A stretch of DNA of 64,000 nucleotides from Propionibacteriaceae bacterium (GCA_016717345.1 JADKFR010000006.1:62001-126000); one strand, 5' to 3'. Shown: positions 51,840 through 62,011, numbered from the stretch's first letter. The notes: generated by a model not told the origin, from the sequence alone. Made by a program: numbers and translations.

Positions 51840-54674
51840 TCAGTTCGCCGCGACGGCACCCCGCCCGTGACACACCTTGTACTTGCGACCCGAACCGCAC
51901 GGGCACGGTGCGTTGCGGCCCACCCCGGCGTACGGGTCGTCGCTGGTTGCGGTGGCCACCTTCGCGGGCTCCCCCGACTCGCTCGGTGCCGAGTAGGTCA
52001 TCGGACGTTGCTTCCGCGGCGCCAGCCCCTTCGCCTGAAGGCTGGGACGCTTCGTGAGCGCCGACTCCTGGGGCGTGGGCACCCGAGGCTGCTCGGCCAC
52101 GGGGGAATTCGAGTCCGCAGCGGGGGCCAGCAGGTCGGCCGCTGTCACTGGCGCGCCGTCAGCATTCGTGACCAGGGCGGGGGTCGGCTGCTGCTGCTCG
52201 ACCTGCACGTCGAGGTTGTACAGGTAGCCGACCACTTCCTCCATGAAGGCTTCCATCATGGCGTTGAACATGTCGCCACCCTCGCGCTGGTACTCCACCA
52301 GCGGATCGCGCTGGGCCATCGCCCGCAGGCCGATGCCTTCCCGCAGGTAGTCCATCTCGTACAGGTGCTCGCGCCACTTGCGATCCAGAACGGTGAGCAG
52401 CACCTGGCGCTCGAACTCGCGCATGGTCTCTGCTCCCAGCGCTTCGGCCCGCGCGTCGTAGGCCAGTTGGGCATCGGCCTGGAAATCGGCGACGAGCTCG
52501 TCCGGGGTCAGGTCGTTGCGGCCGGTGTAGTCGTCCACCTCGAGGGTGACCGGGTAGAGCGTGCGCAACTGCGCCCACAGTGCCTCAAAGTCCCAATCCT
52601 CGACGAAGCCTTCGGTGAGGCTGCGCACATACTGCTCGACGACGGTGTTCACCGTGGACCGCAGTTGCTCTTCGACATCAGCGCCTTCCAGCACCCGACG
52701 ACGATCGGCGTAGATCGCGTGACGTTGCCGGTTCATCACGTCGTCGTACTTCAGCACGTTCTTACGCATCTCGAAGTTCTGCGCCTCAACCTGCTCCTGG
52801 GCCGACTGAACGGAACTCGACACCCGCTTGTTCTCGATCGGGACGTCCTCGGGGATCTTCAGCGCCTGCAGCACCCAGTCGATGACGTCCGACTTGAACA
52901 GCCGCATCAGGTCGTCCTCGAGGGAGAGGTAGAAACGGCTCTCCCCCGGGTCCCCCTGGCGCCCGGACCGACCACGCAGCTGGTTGTCAATGCGCCTGGA
53001 CTCGTGGCGCTCCGAACCGATGACGTAGAGCCCGCCGAGTTCGACGACTTCGTTGTGGGCGTCGGCCACCTGGGATTCGATCTCCCGGAGCGTCTCGGGC
53101 CACGCCGTCTCATACCCGTCGGGATCCTCGACCGGATCGAAACCCTTCGAGCGCAGCACCTGATCGGCCAGGAACTCGGGGTTACCGCCCAGGATGATGT
53201 CGGTGCCACGTCCCGCCATGTTGGTGGCCACCGTGACTGCGGACTTCTGCCCGGCGAGGGCGACGATCACCGCTTCGCGTTCATGGTTCTTCGCGTTCAG
53301 CACCTCGTGGGCGACGCCGGCCTTCTTGAGCGCCTTGCTGAGCAACTCCGACTTGGCGACCGAGGCAGTGCCGATCAGCATCGGCTGTCCCTTGTCATGC
53401 CGAGCCACCACGTCGGTGACGATCGCATCGAACTTCGCCGCTTCGGTGCGGTAGATCAGGTCCGCCTGGTCGACGCGGATCATCGGCCGGTTGGTCTCGA
53501 TCGGCAGCACTCCCAGGCCGTAGATCTTCTGGAACTCAGACTCCTCGGTCTTCGCCGTGCCGGTCATGCCGGCGAGCTTGGAGTACATCCGGAAGTAGTT
53601 CTGCAGCGTGATCGTCGCGAGGGTCTGGTACTCGTCGCGGATCTGGACGCCCTCTTTGGCCTCCAGCGCCTGGTGAAGGCCCTCGTTGTAGCGGCGACCG
53701 ATCAGGGTGCGGCCGGTGTGCTCGTCCACGATCAGCACTTCGCCGTCGAGAATGACGTAGTCCTTGTCGCGCTTGAACAGCTCCTTGGCCTTGATGGCGT
53801 TGTTCAGGTAGGAGATCAGGGGGGTGTTGACCGACTCGTAGAGGTTGTCGATGCCCAGTCGGTTCTCGACGGCGGTGATGCCGGGCTCAAGCACCGCGAC
53901 GGTCTTCTTCTTCTCGTCCACCTCGTAGTGGTCGTCACGCTTGAGCGCCTGAACGAGCTTGGCGAACTCGGGGTACCACGCGGAGTTGTCCTCGGCCGGG
54001 CCGGAGATGATCAGCGGGGTCCGGGCCTCGTCCACCAGGATCGAGTCGACCTCGTCCACGATGGCGTAGTGGTGGCCGCGCTGCACGCAGTCGTCCACCG
54101 ACAATGCCATGTTGTCGCGCAGATAGTCGAAGCCGAACTCGTTGTTCGTGCCGTAGGTGATGTCGCAGGCGTAGGCCCGTCGGCGTTCCGCTGGAGTCAT
54201 GGCCGACAAGATCGCCCCGACCTCAAGGCCGAGGAAGTGGTGGATCCGGCCCATCTGTTCGGACTGGAATTTCGCCAGGTAGTCGTTCACGGTGACGACG
54301 TGAACGCCCTTTCCTTCCAGCGCGTTGAGGTAGGAGGCCAGGACCGCGACCAGGGTCTTGCCCTCACCGGTCTTCATCTCGGCGATGTTGCCCCAGTGCA
54401 GCGCGGCGGCACCGGCCAACTGGACGTCGAAGTGCCGCTTGCCCAGAACCCGCTTGCTGGCTTCACGGACGGTGGCGAACGCCTCCGGCATCAGGGAGTC
54501 AAGCGTCGCCCCGTCGGCGAGCCGATCCTTGAACACCTTCGTCTGGCCGCGGAGCTCCTCGTCCGACATCTCCAGGAAGTCCGGTTCGATGGAATTCACC
54601 TGGTCTGCGACCGCCCGCAGCTTCTTCAGGGTGCGGCCCTCGCCCATGTGCAGCATCTTGTCCAGTAGACCCAC
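51840..54674 (-). CDS. secA: Protein translocase subunit SecA
   Basis: 944 residues; ATPase motor of Sec-dependent export. Walker A MKTGEGKTL, motif II VDEVDSILVDEART, GMTGTAKTEESEF, MAGRGTDIILGGNPEFL, LRGRSGRQGDPG, and a C-terminal zinc-binding CPCGSGRKYKVCHG. A Ser/Pro-rich linker precedes the zinc finger. This is the housekeeping SecA1 type by length and tail. Confidence 0.96.
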   Translation of the reverse strand: MGLLDKMLHMGEGRTLKKLRAVADQVNSIEPDFLEMSDEELRGQTKVFKDRLADGATLDSLMPEAFATVREASKRVLGKRHFDVQLAGAAALHWGNIAEMKTGEGKTLVAVLASYLNALEGKGVHVVTVNDYLAKFQSEQMGRIHHFLGLEVGAILSAMTPAERRRAYACDITYGTNNEFGFDYLRDNMALSVDDCVQRGHHYAIVDEVDSILVDEARTPLIISGPAEDNSAWYPEFAKLVQALKRDDHYEVDEKKKTVAVLEPGITAVENRLGIDNLYESVNTPLISYLNNAIKAKELFKRDKDYVILDGEVLIVDEHTGRTLIGRRYNEGLHQALEAKEGVQIRDEYQTLATITLQNYFRMYSKLAGMTGTAKTEESEFQKIYGLGVLPIETNRPMIRVDQADLIYRTEAAKFDAIVTDVVARHDKGQPMLIGTASVAKSELLSKALKKAGVAHEVLNAKNHEREAVIVALAGQKSAVTVATNMAGRGTDIILGGNPEFLADQVLRSKGFDPVEDPDGYETAWPETLREIESQVADAHNEVVELGGLYVIGSERHESRRIDNQLRGRSGRQGDPGESRFYLSLEDDLMRLFKSDVIDWVLQALKIPEDVPIENKRVSSSVQSAQEQVEAQNFEMRKNVLKYDDVMNRQRHAIYADRRRVLEGADVEEQLRSTVNTVVEQYVRSLTEGFVEDWDFEALWAQLRTLYPVTLEVDDYTGRNDLTPDELVADFQADAQLAYDARAEALGAETMREFERQVLLTVLDRKWREHLYEMDYLREGIGLRAMAQRDPLVEYQREGGDMFNAMMEAFMEEVVGYLYNLDVQVEQQQPTPALVTNADGAPVTAADLLAPAADSNSPVAEQPRVPTPQESALTKRPSLQAKGLAPRKQRPMTYSAPSESGEPAKVATATSDDPYAGVGRNAPCPCGSGRKYKVCHGRGAVAAN

Positions 54675-54865
54675 GGTGCCCGCGCTTCCTCATCGATAGT
54701 GGTTAGCTCGACCATCCTAGTGCGAGCGGCCGACGCAGCACCGCGCCGCGACGGCGGCCCCCAGGCCCCGAACCAGGTCACACTTGTGTCTCAGCCCTGA
54801 AGTTGACACCAAACTGCAACGTTCCGGTGGGAAGATGCAGCCGTTTACGTCTTGAAAGGACAACG

Positions 54866-55705
54866 ATGAAACGACTGCTCAGCGTCTTCGCCGCTGCTTC
54901 AGCCTTGGCGCTCGCCCTCACTGGGTGCGCCAACTACTCCCAGCCCACCGCTTCCTCCACGAAGGCGCCGATCGTCGATCTCGCCGGCCTCAAGGGCAAG
55001 GTCCTGGCCGTCCAGACCGATACCACCGGCCAGAAGTACGCCGAAGACCACAAGGCGGAGTTCGGTTACGAGATCAAGGTGTTCGACGACCTGCCCGGCT
55101 CGGTGAATGCTGTTCTGGCGGGCAGTGCCGACGCGGCCATCAACGACAACGGCGTGCTCTACGACTTCGCCAAGCAGAACCCGACCACCAAGGTGGTCAA
55201 GGAATTCGCCACCGGCGAGGAATACGGGTTCAACGTCTCCAAGAACAACCCCGGCCTGCTGGCAGTGGTGAACGCCGCGCTCACCGAAGCCCGCGCCGAC
55301 GGCAGTTACAACACGATCTACCAGAAGTGGTTCGGCACCGACGCCCCGGCGAACACCGCGCCCACGGCTCCGGCGACCTCCAGCGAGAAGCCTGTTCTGG
55401 TGGATCCGTCGAAGCTGACGACCTGCACCCACCTCGCCTACCGGCCGTTCCAGTTCCTTGACACCGACAACACCACGATCATCGGGTTCGACGTGGACCT
55501 GGTCGACCTCGTGGCGAAGAAGCTGGGCGTTCCGCAGAAGATCGTCGACATCGACTTCGGCCAGATCACGTCCGGGTCCGTCTTCGCCGCCAAGAAGTGC
55601 GATCTGGGCGCAGCCGCCATCACCATCACCCCGGAACGCGAGAAGGCCGCCCCCTTCTCCGAGGGCTACTTCGCGGCCACCCAGGCCCTGCTGGTCAAGC
55701 CCTGA
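54866..55705 (+). CDS. Amino-acid ABC transporter substrate-binding lipoprotein with circularly permuted domain order
   Basis: 279 residues with a lipoprotein signal (LALTGC, lipid Cys21). The family-3 solute-binding fold is complete but its halves are swapped. Residues 36-156 are the usual second half (LAGLKGKVLAVQTDTTGQKY, NAVLAGSADAAIND, LTEARADGSYNTIYQKWFG). After a Pro/Ala/Thr linker (157-183), residues 184-279 are the usual first half (LAYRPFQFLD, IIGFDVDLVDLVAKKLG, ITITPEREKAAPFSEGYF, ending QALLVKP). In standard proteins QALLVK leads directly into SLADLKGK. Two cysteines (187, 245) are probably a disulfide. ATG 54866 follows AAAGGA. Genes for a permease and ATPase follow. Confidence 0.88.
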   Translation: MKRLLSVFAAASALALALTGCANYSQPTASSTKAPIVDLAGLKGKVLAVQTDTTGQKYAEDHKAEFGYEIKVFDDLPGSVNAVLAGSADAAINDNGVLYDFAKQNPTTKVVKEFATGEEYGFNVSKNNPGLLAVVNAALTEARADGSYNTIYQKWFGTDAPANTAPTAPATSSEKPVLVDPSKLTTCTHLAYRPFQFLDTDNTTIIGFDVDLVDLVAKKLGVPQKIVDIDFGQITSGSVFAAKKCDLGAAAITITPEREKAAPFSEGYFAATQALLVKP

Positions 55706-55712
55706 GCCACCC

Positions 55713-55744
55713 GGGCGTGTCCGCCGTCCGCGGCGGACACGCCC
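55713..55744 (+). terminator. Intercistronic hairpin between binding-protein and permease genes
   Basis: A 14-bp perfect stem (55713-55726 with 55731-55744, starting GGGCGTGTCC) and a 4-nt loop, 8 nt after the binding-protein stop. Such hairpins in ABC operons act as attenuators or mRNA-stability elements that raise binding protein over membrane components. Confidence 0.7.
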
Positions 55745-55775
55745 GCCACCCGACGAGAACCTGAATGAGGAGACC

Positions 55776-56609
55776 ATGAGTGACACGACCAGCCAGGTAG
55801 CTCCCCGACAGGCCAAGCGACTCTCGCCTCGCAAGCGGGCGCAACGCACCAGGGTGATCCAGTACGGGGTACTGGTGGTCCTCGTCGTGGTCGCGGCACT
55901 GACCATCGATGGTCGCCAGGTTCAGCAGGTGTTCCTGCGACCCGACCTGGTACTCAAGACCCTGGGACCCGAACTGGGCGCAGCCTTCTTGAACACCATC
56001 ATCTACACCGCCGGGGCGTTCGTGCTCGGCTTGGCCTTCGGCACCGTCCTGGCGCTGATGAAGCTCTCCCAGGTCGCTCCCTACCGCTGGCTCGCGACGA
56101 TCTACACCGAGTTCTTCCGAGGCGTCCCGGCGATCATCGTGCTTCTGGCCTTCAGCCTGATGGGCGTGGCCTTTCCCGGTTTCTCCTTCCCCTTCGACCC
56201 CTACGGAACGGTCTGGGTGGCCCTGGGGATCGTCACAGCGGCCTACATGTCGGAAACCATCCGTGCCGGAATCCAGGCCGTTCCCAAGGGGCAGATCGAG
56301 GCCGCGCGCTCACTGGGGATGTCACCGGGGATGTCGATGCAGCGGATCGTGCTCCCCCAGGCCTTCCGGATCGTGACGCCGCCCCTGACCAACGAGCTCG
56401 TGTTGCTGACCAAGGACTCCTCACTGGTCTACGTCCTGGGGTTGTTCGCCTCGGGGTATGAACTCACCAAGTTCGGCCGAAACCTCGCCAACACCTACGC
56501 CAACATCACGCCCCTGGTGGTGGCCGGCTTCTGTTACCTGATCATCACCCTCCCGCTGACCTACCTGGTGCGACGCATGGAGGCCAAGCAGAGGAAGGCA
56601 ACCCGATGA
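55776..56609 (+). CDS. Polar amino-acid ABC transporter permease (HisM/GlnP type)
   Basis: 277 residues from ATG 55776, preceded by GAGGAG. A basic N-terminus and a first TM (about 28-47) precede the transport core with several TM segments. The EAA loop is clear: AIQAVPKGQIEAARSLGMSPGM; FFRGVPAIIVLLAF is typical of polar amino-acid permeases. Probably works as a homodimer. The stop overlaps the ATPase start (ATGA). Confidence 0.92.
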   Translation: MSDTTSQVAPRQAKRLSPRKRAQRTRVIQYGVLVVLVVVAALTIDGRQVQQVFLRPDLVLKTLGPELGAAFLNTIIYTAGAFVLGLAFGTVLALMKLSQVAPYRWLATIYTEFFRGVPAIIVLLAFSLMGVAFPGFSFPFDPYGTVWVALGIVTAAYMSETIRAGIQAVPKGQIEAARSLGMSPGMSMQRIVLPQAFRIVTPPLTNELVLLTKDSSLVYVLGLFASGYELTKFGRNLANTYANITPLVVAGFCYLIITLPLTYLVRRMEAKQRKATR

Positions 56610-57451
56610 CGGGCACGACCCCCAGCATCCCCACCGGCAACCGCAACGACGAGATCCAGATCTACGACCTGCACAAGTCCTTCGGCGACCTGGAGGTCCT
56701 CAAAGGCATCACCACCACCGTCCATCGCGGCGAGGTGGTGTGCGTGATCGGGCCCTCCGGCTCGGGCAAGTCGACGCTGCTGCGCTGCGTGAACCTGCTT
56801 GAACAACCCACCCAGGGCCGGGTGTTCATCCTCAACGAGGAGATCACCGATCCCGACGCCGACATCGACCGGTTGCGCACCACGATGGGCATGGTCTTCC
56901 AGAGCTTCAACCTCTTCCCCCACCTGACCGCTCTCGAGAACTGCACAATTGCGCAGATCCGGGTCCTGAAGAAGAACCCCGACGAGGCCCGCGCCTTCGC
57001 CCAGGCGAACCTAGACAAAGTCGGTCTGGGCGATCGGGGAGGGTCCTACCCCGCCCAGATGTCGGGCGGTCAGCAACAGCGCGTGGCGATCGCCCGGGCG
57101 CTGTCGATGGACCCGGAGATGATGTTGTTCGACGAGCCGACCTCAGCACTCGACCCCGAGTTGGTCGGTGACGTGCTGTCTGTCATGCGGGACCTCGCTC
57201 AGGGTGGCATGACCATGATGGTCGTCACCCACGAGATGGCCTTCGCCCGGGAGGTCGCCGATCGGGTGATCTTCATGGACGGCGGTGTCATCGTCGAAGA
57301 GGGGCCGCCCGCCGAAGTGATCGGCAAGCCCACGCATGAGCGAACCCGAACCTTCCTCAAGCGCGTGCTCGATCCGACTCACGTCAACGCCGGCGACGAG
57401 GACGAAGCCTACGCCCAGCGGCACGCGGCAGACTCGACCCCCACCGCCTGA
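56606..57451 (+). CDS. Polar amino-acid ABC transporter ATP-binding protein (GlnQ type)
   Basis: 281 residues. Walker A GPSGSGKST (49-57), Q-loop in MVFQSFNLFPH, signature SGGQQQRVAIARAL, Walker B MMLFDEPTSALDPE, H-loop VVTHEM. Length and motifs fit the GlnQ/HisP class importing glutamate, glutamine or other polar amino acids; the substrate is not determined. Its 3' end overlaps the convergent AlkX-like gene by 68 nt. Confidence 0.94.
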   Translation: MTGTTPSIPTGNRNDEIQIYDLHKSFGDLEVLKGITTTVHRGEVVCVIGPSGSGKSTLLRCVNLLEQPTQGRVFILNEEITDPDADIDRLRTTMGMVFQSFNLFPHLTALENCTIAQIRVLKKNPDEARAFAQANLDKVGLGDRGGSYPAQMSGGQQQRVAIARALSMDPEMMLFDEPTSALDPELVGDVLSVMRDLAQGGMTMMVVTHEMAFAREVADRVIFMDGGVIVEEGPPAEVIGKPTHERTRTFLKRVLDPTHVNAGDEDEAYAQRHAADSTPTA

Positions 57452-58670
57452 TCCCCCACCTGAGCAGGAACCGGGTCGGCACCCTGGCGCCGGCGAGCAG
57501 TGCCGGCGCCAGGGTGCCGACCCCCACCACGTCGACCCCGCTCAGGCCCAGCCAGGCGGCCATCGACGCCAGAGTGCCGCTGAGTCGGGACGCGGTCTCA
57601 GCCTCAGGCGAGCCCGGCTCCAGCCAGGCCGACTGCACCAGCAGCACCCCCCGGCTCCGGTCGGCCTTGAGGTCGACCCGCGCCGCGATCGTGTCGTCCA
57701 TCACGAACAGGTAGACGTAGTAGCCGTAGCGGCGTTGGGCAGCGGGCGTGTACAGCTCGATCCGGTAGTGGACGCCGAAGAGCTCCAGCAGGCGACGGCG
57801 CTCGAAGACCAGCGAATCGAACGGGCTCACCAGGGCGTCGACAGTGAGTCGCCGTGGCACCCGAGCCTGATGCCACAAGTAGGTGGGTCGCTGCCACCCC
57901 CGCACGCCCGTCTCGAGCAGCTCACCGGCGGCCACCAGGTGCGAGATCGCCCGGGCCGTGGCGGCCGTGCTCATCCGGAAGTAGTCCGCCAGGCAGGAAG
58001 CGCTCGCGATGCCCAGCGCGGCGGCGGCTCGGCGCACCAGGATCACCTCCGCCTCGTCGACGTCGGGAGTCGAGGCGGCGTGGACCGCCACCGGCAGGAC
58101 GCGCTGCGGGGTGTCGTAGAGCCGCTCGAACTGCGAGTTCCTGCCCGCAACGGTCAGCTCACCGGTCGCGAACAGCCATTCCAGCACGTGCTTGGCGTCC
58201 GACCAGTTCCACCAGGAACCGGCAGTGCGACTGTCCGGGTGGGTCACTTGGCGCGCGGTGACGGGGCCGCTGCGCTCCACGAGGTGGCGAACCTCATCGA
58301 ACAGGTGGGGGTGATCGGACCGGATCCGGAGCACGTCCGGCCAGGGGCGATCGACCTGGGCCGCCATCCGATGCCGCAGGGCGGGTTGCAGGGCGACGTC
58401 GATGAGACAGGCCGCATGTCCCCAGTACTCGAAGACGCGGCGTGGGTTCGTGCCGGAAGCCCGGTTCAGCAGGCCCAGGTCGTAGGGACCCAGTCGGGCG
58501 AAGAGGGGCATCTCGTGAGCCCGAACGGCCACATTGACCGAGTCGATCTGCAGCTGGGCGACCCGTCCAACGACCTGTTGGAGCTGGCGCATCCCCACCA
58601 CCTGCGGGTGGGGGGAGCCGAATCCCTGGGCTGCCAGGGCGACCCGCCGGGCCTCGGACGCCCCCAGCAC
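57384..58670 (-). CDS. YcaQ/AlkX-type winged-helix DNA glycosylase-like protein
   Basis: 428 residues of the HTH_42/YcaQ family. The active-site triplet is QID (41-43, in LQIDSVNVAVRAHEMPLF), matching the AlkX-type QxD rather than the AlkZ-type QxQ. Family members unhook interstrand crosslinks or remove alkylated bases. Further landmarks: YWGHAACLID, SFDSLVFERRRLLELFG, and RRYGYYVYLFVMDD. GTG start 58670, 4 nt after the hpf stop, so co-transcribed with hpf. The C-terminal end is Arg-rich, and the coding region contains a perfect 22-bp inverted repeat (57473-57523). Confidence 0.87.
   Translation of the reverse strand: MLGASEARRVALAAQGFGSPHPQVVGMRQLQQVVGRVAQLQIDSVNVAVRAHEMPLFARLGPYDLGLLNRASGTNPRRVFEYWGHAACLIDVALQPALRHRMAAQVDRPWPDVLRIRSDHPHLFDEVRHLVERSGPVTARQVTHPDSRTAGSWWNWSDAKHVLEWLFATGELTVAGRNSQFERLYDTPQRVLPVAVHAASTPDVDEAEVILVRRAAAALGIASASCLADYFRMSTAATARAISHLVAAGELLETGVRGWQRPTYLWHQARVPRRLTVDALVSPFDSLVFERRRLLELFGVHYRIELYTPAAQRRYGYYVYLFVMDDTIAARVDLKADRSRGVLLVQSAWLEPGSPEAETASRLSGTLASMAAWLGLSGVDVVGVGTLAPALLAGARVPTRFLLRWGIRRWGSSLPRAAGRRLRPRRRR
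57473..57523. terminator. Perfect 22-bp inverted repeat near convergent gene ends
   Basis: 57473-57494 and 57502-57523 are exact reverse complements around a 7-nt loop (GAGCAGT). The hairpin starts 21 nt after the ATPase stop and lies inside the last 50 codons of the opposite AlkX-like gene. It is likely the transport-operon terminator; in the other direction it is coding sequence. Confidence 0.7.
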
Positions 58671-58674
58671 ACTC

Positions 58675-59307
58675 CTACTCAGCGGCGGCCTTCAGTTCCG
58701 CCGATTCCATCGCGAGGTGGATCACGCCGTAGTCGTAGGCCTTCCGGCGGTAGACCGCGCTGGGAGCCTTCGACTCGGCATCGACGTAGAGGAAGAAGTC
58801 GTGCCCTACCAGTTCCATCTCGTCCAAGGCCTGGGCGAGGGTGAGGGGGGTTGCTTCGAAGAACTTCTCACGCACCACCAGCGGGCCGTCCCCGTGGACT
58901 TCCAGTCCGGCGATCTTGCGGATCTCGGGACGCTCGGCCGCCTCGGCTTCGACCTGAGCGACGAGCTGCTCGTCACCGATCGAGGGCTGGGTCCGCAACC
59001 CACGGTGCTCCTTGCGGCGGTCGGAGGCCCGGCGCAACTGGGACTTCAGGCGATCCAGGGCATGGTCGAAGGCGACCGTCTTGTCGTCGGCGGAGGCTTC
59101 AGCGCGCACCACTGGCCCCTTGCTCCGCAACGTGATCTCGACGCGCGTCGCCTGATCTGGCTGCCGCTTGTAGCCGTAGGCCGACACCTGGACCTCAACC
59201 CGTATCACCCGGTCCTTGAGTTTCTCGATCGAGGTCAGCTTCTCTTCCACCCGAGCCCTGAAATCATCTGGGATCTGGCAATGGCGGCCGGTTACGAGGA
59301 CGTCCAT
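58675..59307 (-). CDS. hpf: Ribosome hibernation-promoting factor, long form
   Basis: 210 residues. An N-terminal S30AE domain (MDVLVTGRHCQIPDDFRARV, about 1-105), a linker, and a C-terminal dimerisation domain (about 150-205: KIAGLEVHGDGPLVVREKFF, VGHDFFLYVDAE, AVYRRKAYDYGVIHL) make it the long HPF form that builds 100S ribosomes. ATG 59307 has a near-perfect AAGGAGGT. In mycobacteria hpf (Rv3241c) follows secA directly; here a transport operon and the AlkX-like gene lie between. Confidence 0.93.
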   Translation of the reverse strand: MDVLVTGRHCQIPDDFRARVEEKLTSIEKLKDRVIRVEVQVSAYGYKRQPDQATRVEITLRSKGPVVRAEASADDKTVAFDHALDRLKSQLRRASDRRKEHRGLRTQPSIGDEQLVAQVEAEAAERPEIRKIAGLEVHGDGPLVVREKFFEATPLTLAQALDEMELVGHDFFLYVDAESKAPSAVYRRKAYDYGVIHLAMESAELKAAAE

Positions 59308-59500
59308 GTCAACCTCCTTGGTCGGGTCGGTCCCGCCGGGGCGCGACCGACAGATAGGCGTGGCACCGGGCCCGCATCTGGCGAGGAACCAGCTGCACGA
59401 GCCGAGGTGCCATACCCCCAACGTAGTCGCGAGTGGGGTGCTTTGCCAGAACTCCGGCCCGGTTGCAGCCGTGTTGTGGCGACCCCCCACCTCGCGAGGA

Positions 59501-59559
59501 GCAACACGCTTGTAACACGGGATAACCGGGCCGTAACGCCAGGGCCGCTGCCGTGTAAC
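59501..59559 (+). promoter_or_regulatory. Phased GlnR-like half-sites upstream of amtB-glnB
   Basis: GCAAC (59501), GTAAC (59512), ATAAC (59522), GTAAC (59533) and GTAAC (59555) start 11, 10, 11 and 22 nt apart, that is on one helical face. The actinobacterial GlnR consensus (GTNAC-n6-GAAAC repeats) has the same half-site form and 11-nt phasing. The array ends 22 nt before the amtB start, a position fitting nitrogen-responsive control. Regulator identity is inferred. Confidence 0.55.
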
Positions 59560-59581
59560 AGCACTCCGGGAACCTAATCCC

Positions 59582-60963
<1,382 letters not shown>

Positions 60964-60967
<4 letters not shown>

Positions 60968-61302
60968 AGTTGGTCACCGCAATCATCCAGCCCGAGATGC
61001 TGGAACAGGTCCAAAAGGCTCTCATTCGCCACGGCGTGGGCGGCATGACCATCAGTGAGGTCAGCGGTTACGGCCGCCAGCGCGGCCACACCGAGGTCTA
61101 CCGTGGCGAGGAATACACCATCGATTTCATCCAGAAGGTTCGCCTGGAAGTCCTGGTCGAGGACGAGGAGGCCGAGGCCCTGACCGGGGTGATCCTGCAG
61201 AGCGCTCGCACCGGTCAGGTGGGTGACGGGAAGATCTGGATCATTCCCGTGGATACCGTGGTTCGGGTCCGAACGGGCGAAAGTGGGCCCGAGGCCGTCT
61301 GA
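60964..61302 (+). CDS. glnB: PII nitrogen regulatory protein
   Basis: 112 residues. The PII T-loop is present with TEVYRGEEYTIDF, including the tyrosine that is the site of modification (Tyr51-type); the C-terminal signature DGKIWIIPVDTVVRVRTGE binds ATP and 2-oxoglutarate. Translationally coupled to amtB, so it probably gates AmtB. The usual third gene glnD (PII uridylyl/adenylyltransferase) is not present downstream. Confidence 0.95.
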
Positions 61303-61312
61303 GTCCCTCCCC

Positions 61313-61346
61313 GCGCGGGGGCGTCCTTCACCGGACGCCCCCGCGC
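61313..61346. terminator. Bidirectional terminator between glnB and comF-like gene
   Basis: A 14-bp perfect stem (61313-61326 with 61333-61346, GCGCGGGGGCGTCC) and a TTCACC loop, 10 nt after the glnB stop and covering the stop of the convergent ComF-like gene. Confidence 0.75.
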
Positions 61347-62011
61347 TTGACTGTGTGGGCGATCCCTGCGGCTCCGATCAACCCCACCCCGGCCTCGCGC
61401 AGGGCCCCGGACACCGCGCTCACGGTGGCGCCGGTGGTCACGACGTCATCCACCACCACTGCGATGCGTGGTGGCCGTCCCTGCCACGCGAACGCTCCCT
61501 GCAGGTTCAGCAGCCGCTCGTGGCGGCCCAGCCCAGCCTGGTCGCGCGGCGTCCGCACCAGCCGCAGGCCGGCAGTCACCCGGACGTCCAGTCCGGTCCG
61601 ACGAAGCCGGAGGGCTGCGGTGCGGGCCAGCGTTCCGGTCAGGTCGAGCCCTCGCTCCACCACGGCCGACCTCGCGGACGGAACCGGCACCAGCACCACC
61701 GGCGCGGCGCTGGCGTCAGCGCGGAGCAGGAGTCCGGCGACCGATCGGGCCACCAGGAAGCCCAGGATCGGCAACTGCCCCAGTCCACCCCGTTCCTTGG
61801 CCATCAGGATCACCCGTTGCAGGACACCGCCATACTCCCCTGCGACGACCGTCCGCGGAAAGTCGGCGAGATGGCGGTGGACCTCGAGGGGTCGCATCGC
61901 CAGCAGAGCGGCCCGACAGTGTCGGCACAACCCGAACTGGGGCCGGCCGCAGCCGGCGCAGCGGGCGCCGATGATGAGATCAGCGAGGGCATGCAACGCG
62001 GGACCGGACAC
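61328..62011 (-). CDS. ComF-family phosphoribosyltransferase-like protein
   Basis: About 227 residues from GTG 62011; the frame is open further upstream, so the start is uncertain. An N-terminal zinc finger (CAGCGRPQFGLCRHC) precedes a PRTase domain with VPVPSARSAVVERG and the PRPP-binding loop VVVDDVVTTGATVSAV. Similar to ComF/GntX and mycobacterial Rv3242c, which sits between hpf and lpqB as here. Possible role in DNA uptake or nucleotide salvage. Confidence 0.85.
   Translation of the reverse strand: MSGPALHALADLIIGARCAGCGRPQFGLCRHCRAALLAMRPLEVHRHLADFPRTVVAGEYGGVLQRVILMAKERGGLGQLPILGFLVARSVAGLLLRADASAAPVVLVPVPSARSAVVERGLDLTGTLARTAALRLRRTGLDVRVTAGLRLVRTPRDQAGLGRHERLLNLQGAFAWQGRPPRIAVVVDDVVTTGATVSAVSGALREAGVGLIGAAGIAHTVKRGGVR

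Noticed and set aside
54803..54836. TTGACA at 54803-54808 as -35 box of the ABC operon
   Set aside because: No acceptable -10 hexamer lies 16-19 nt downstream; the nearest GAAGAT leaves a 22-nt spacer. A promoter is expected here but I cannot place it.
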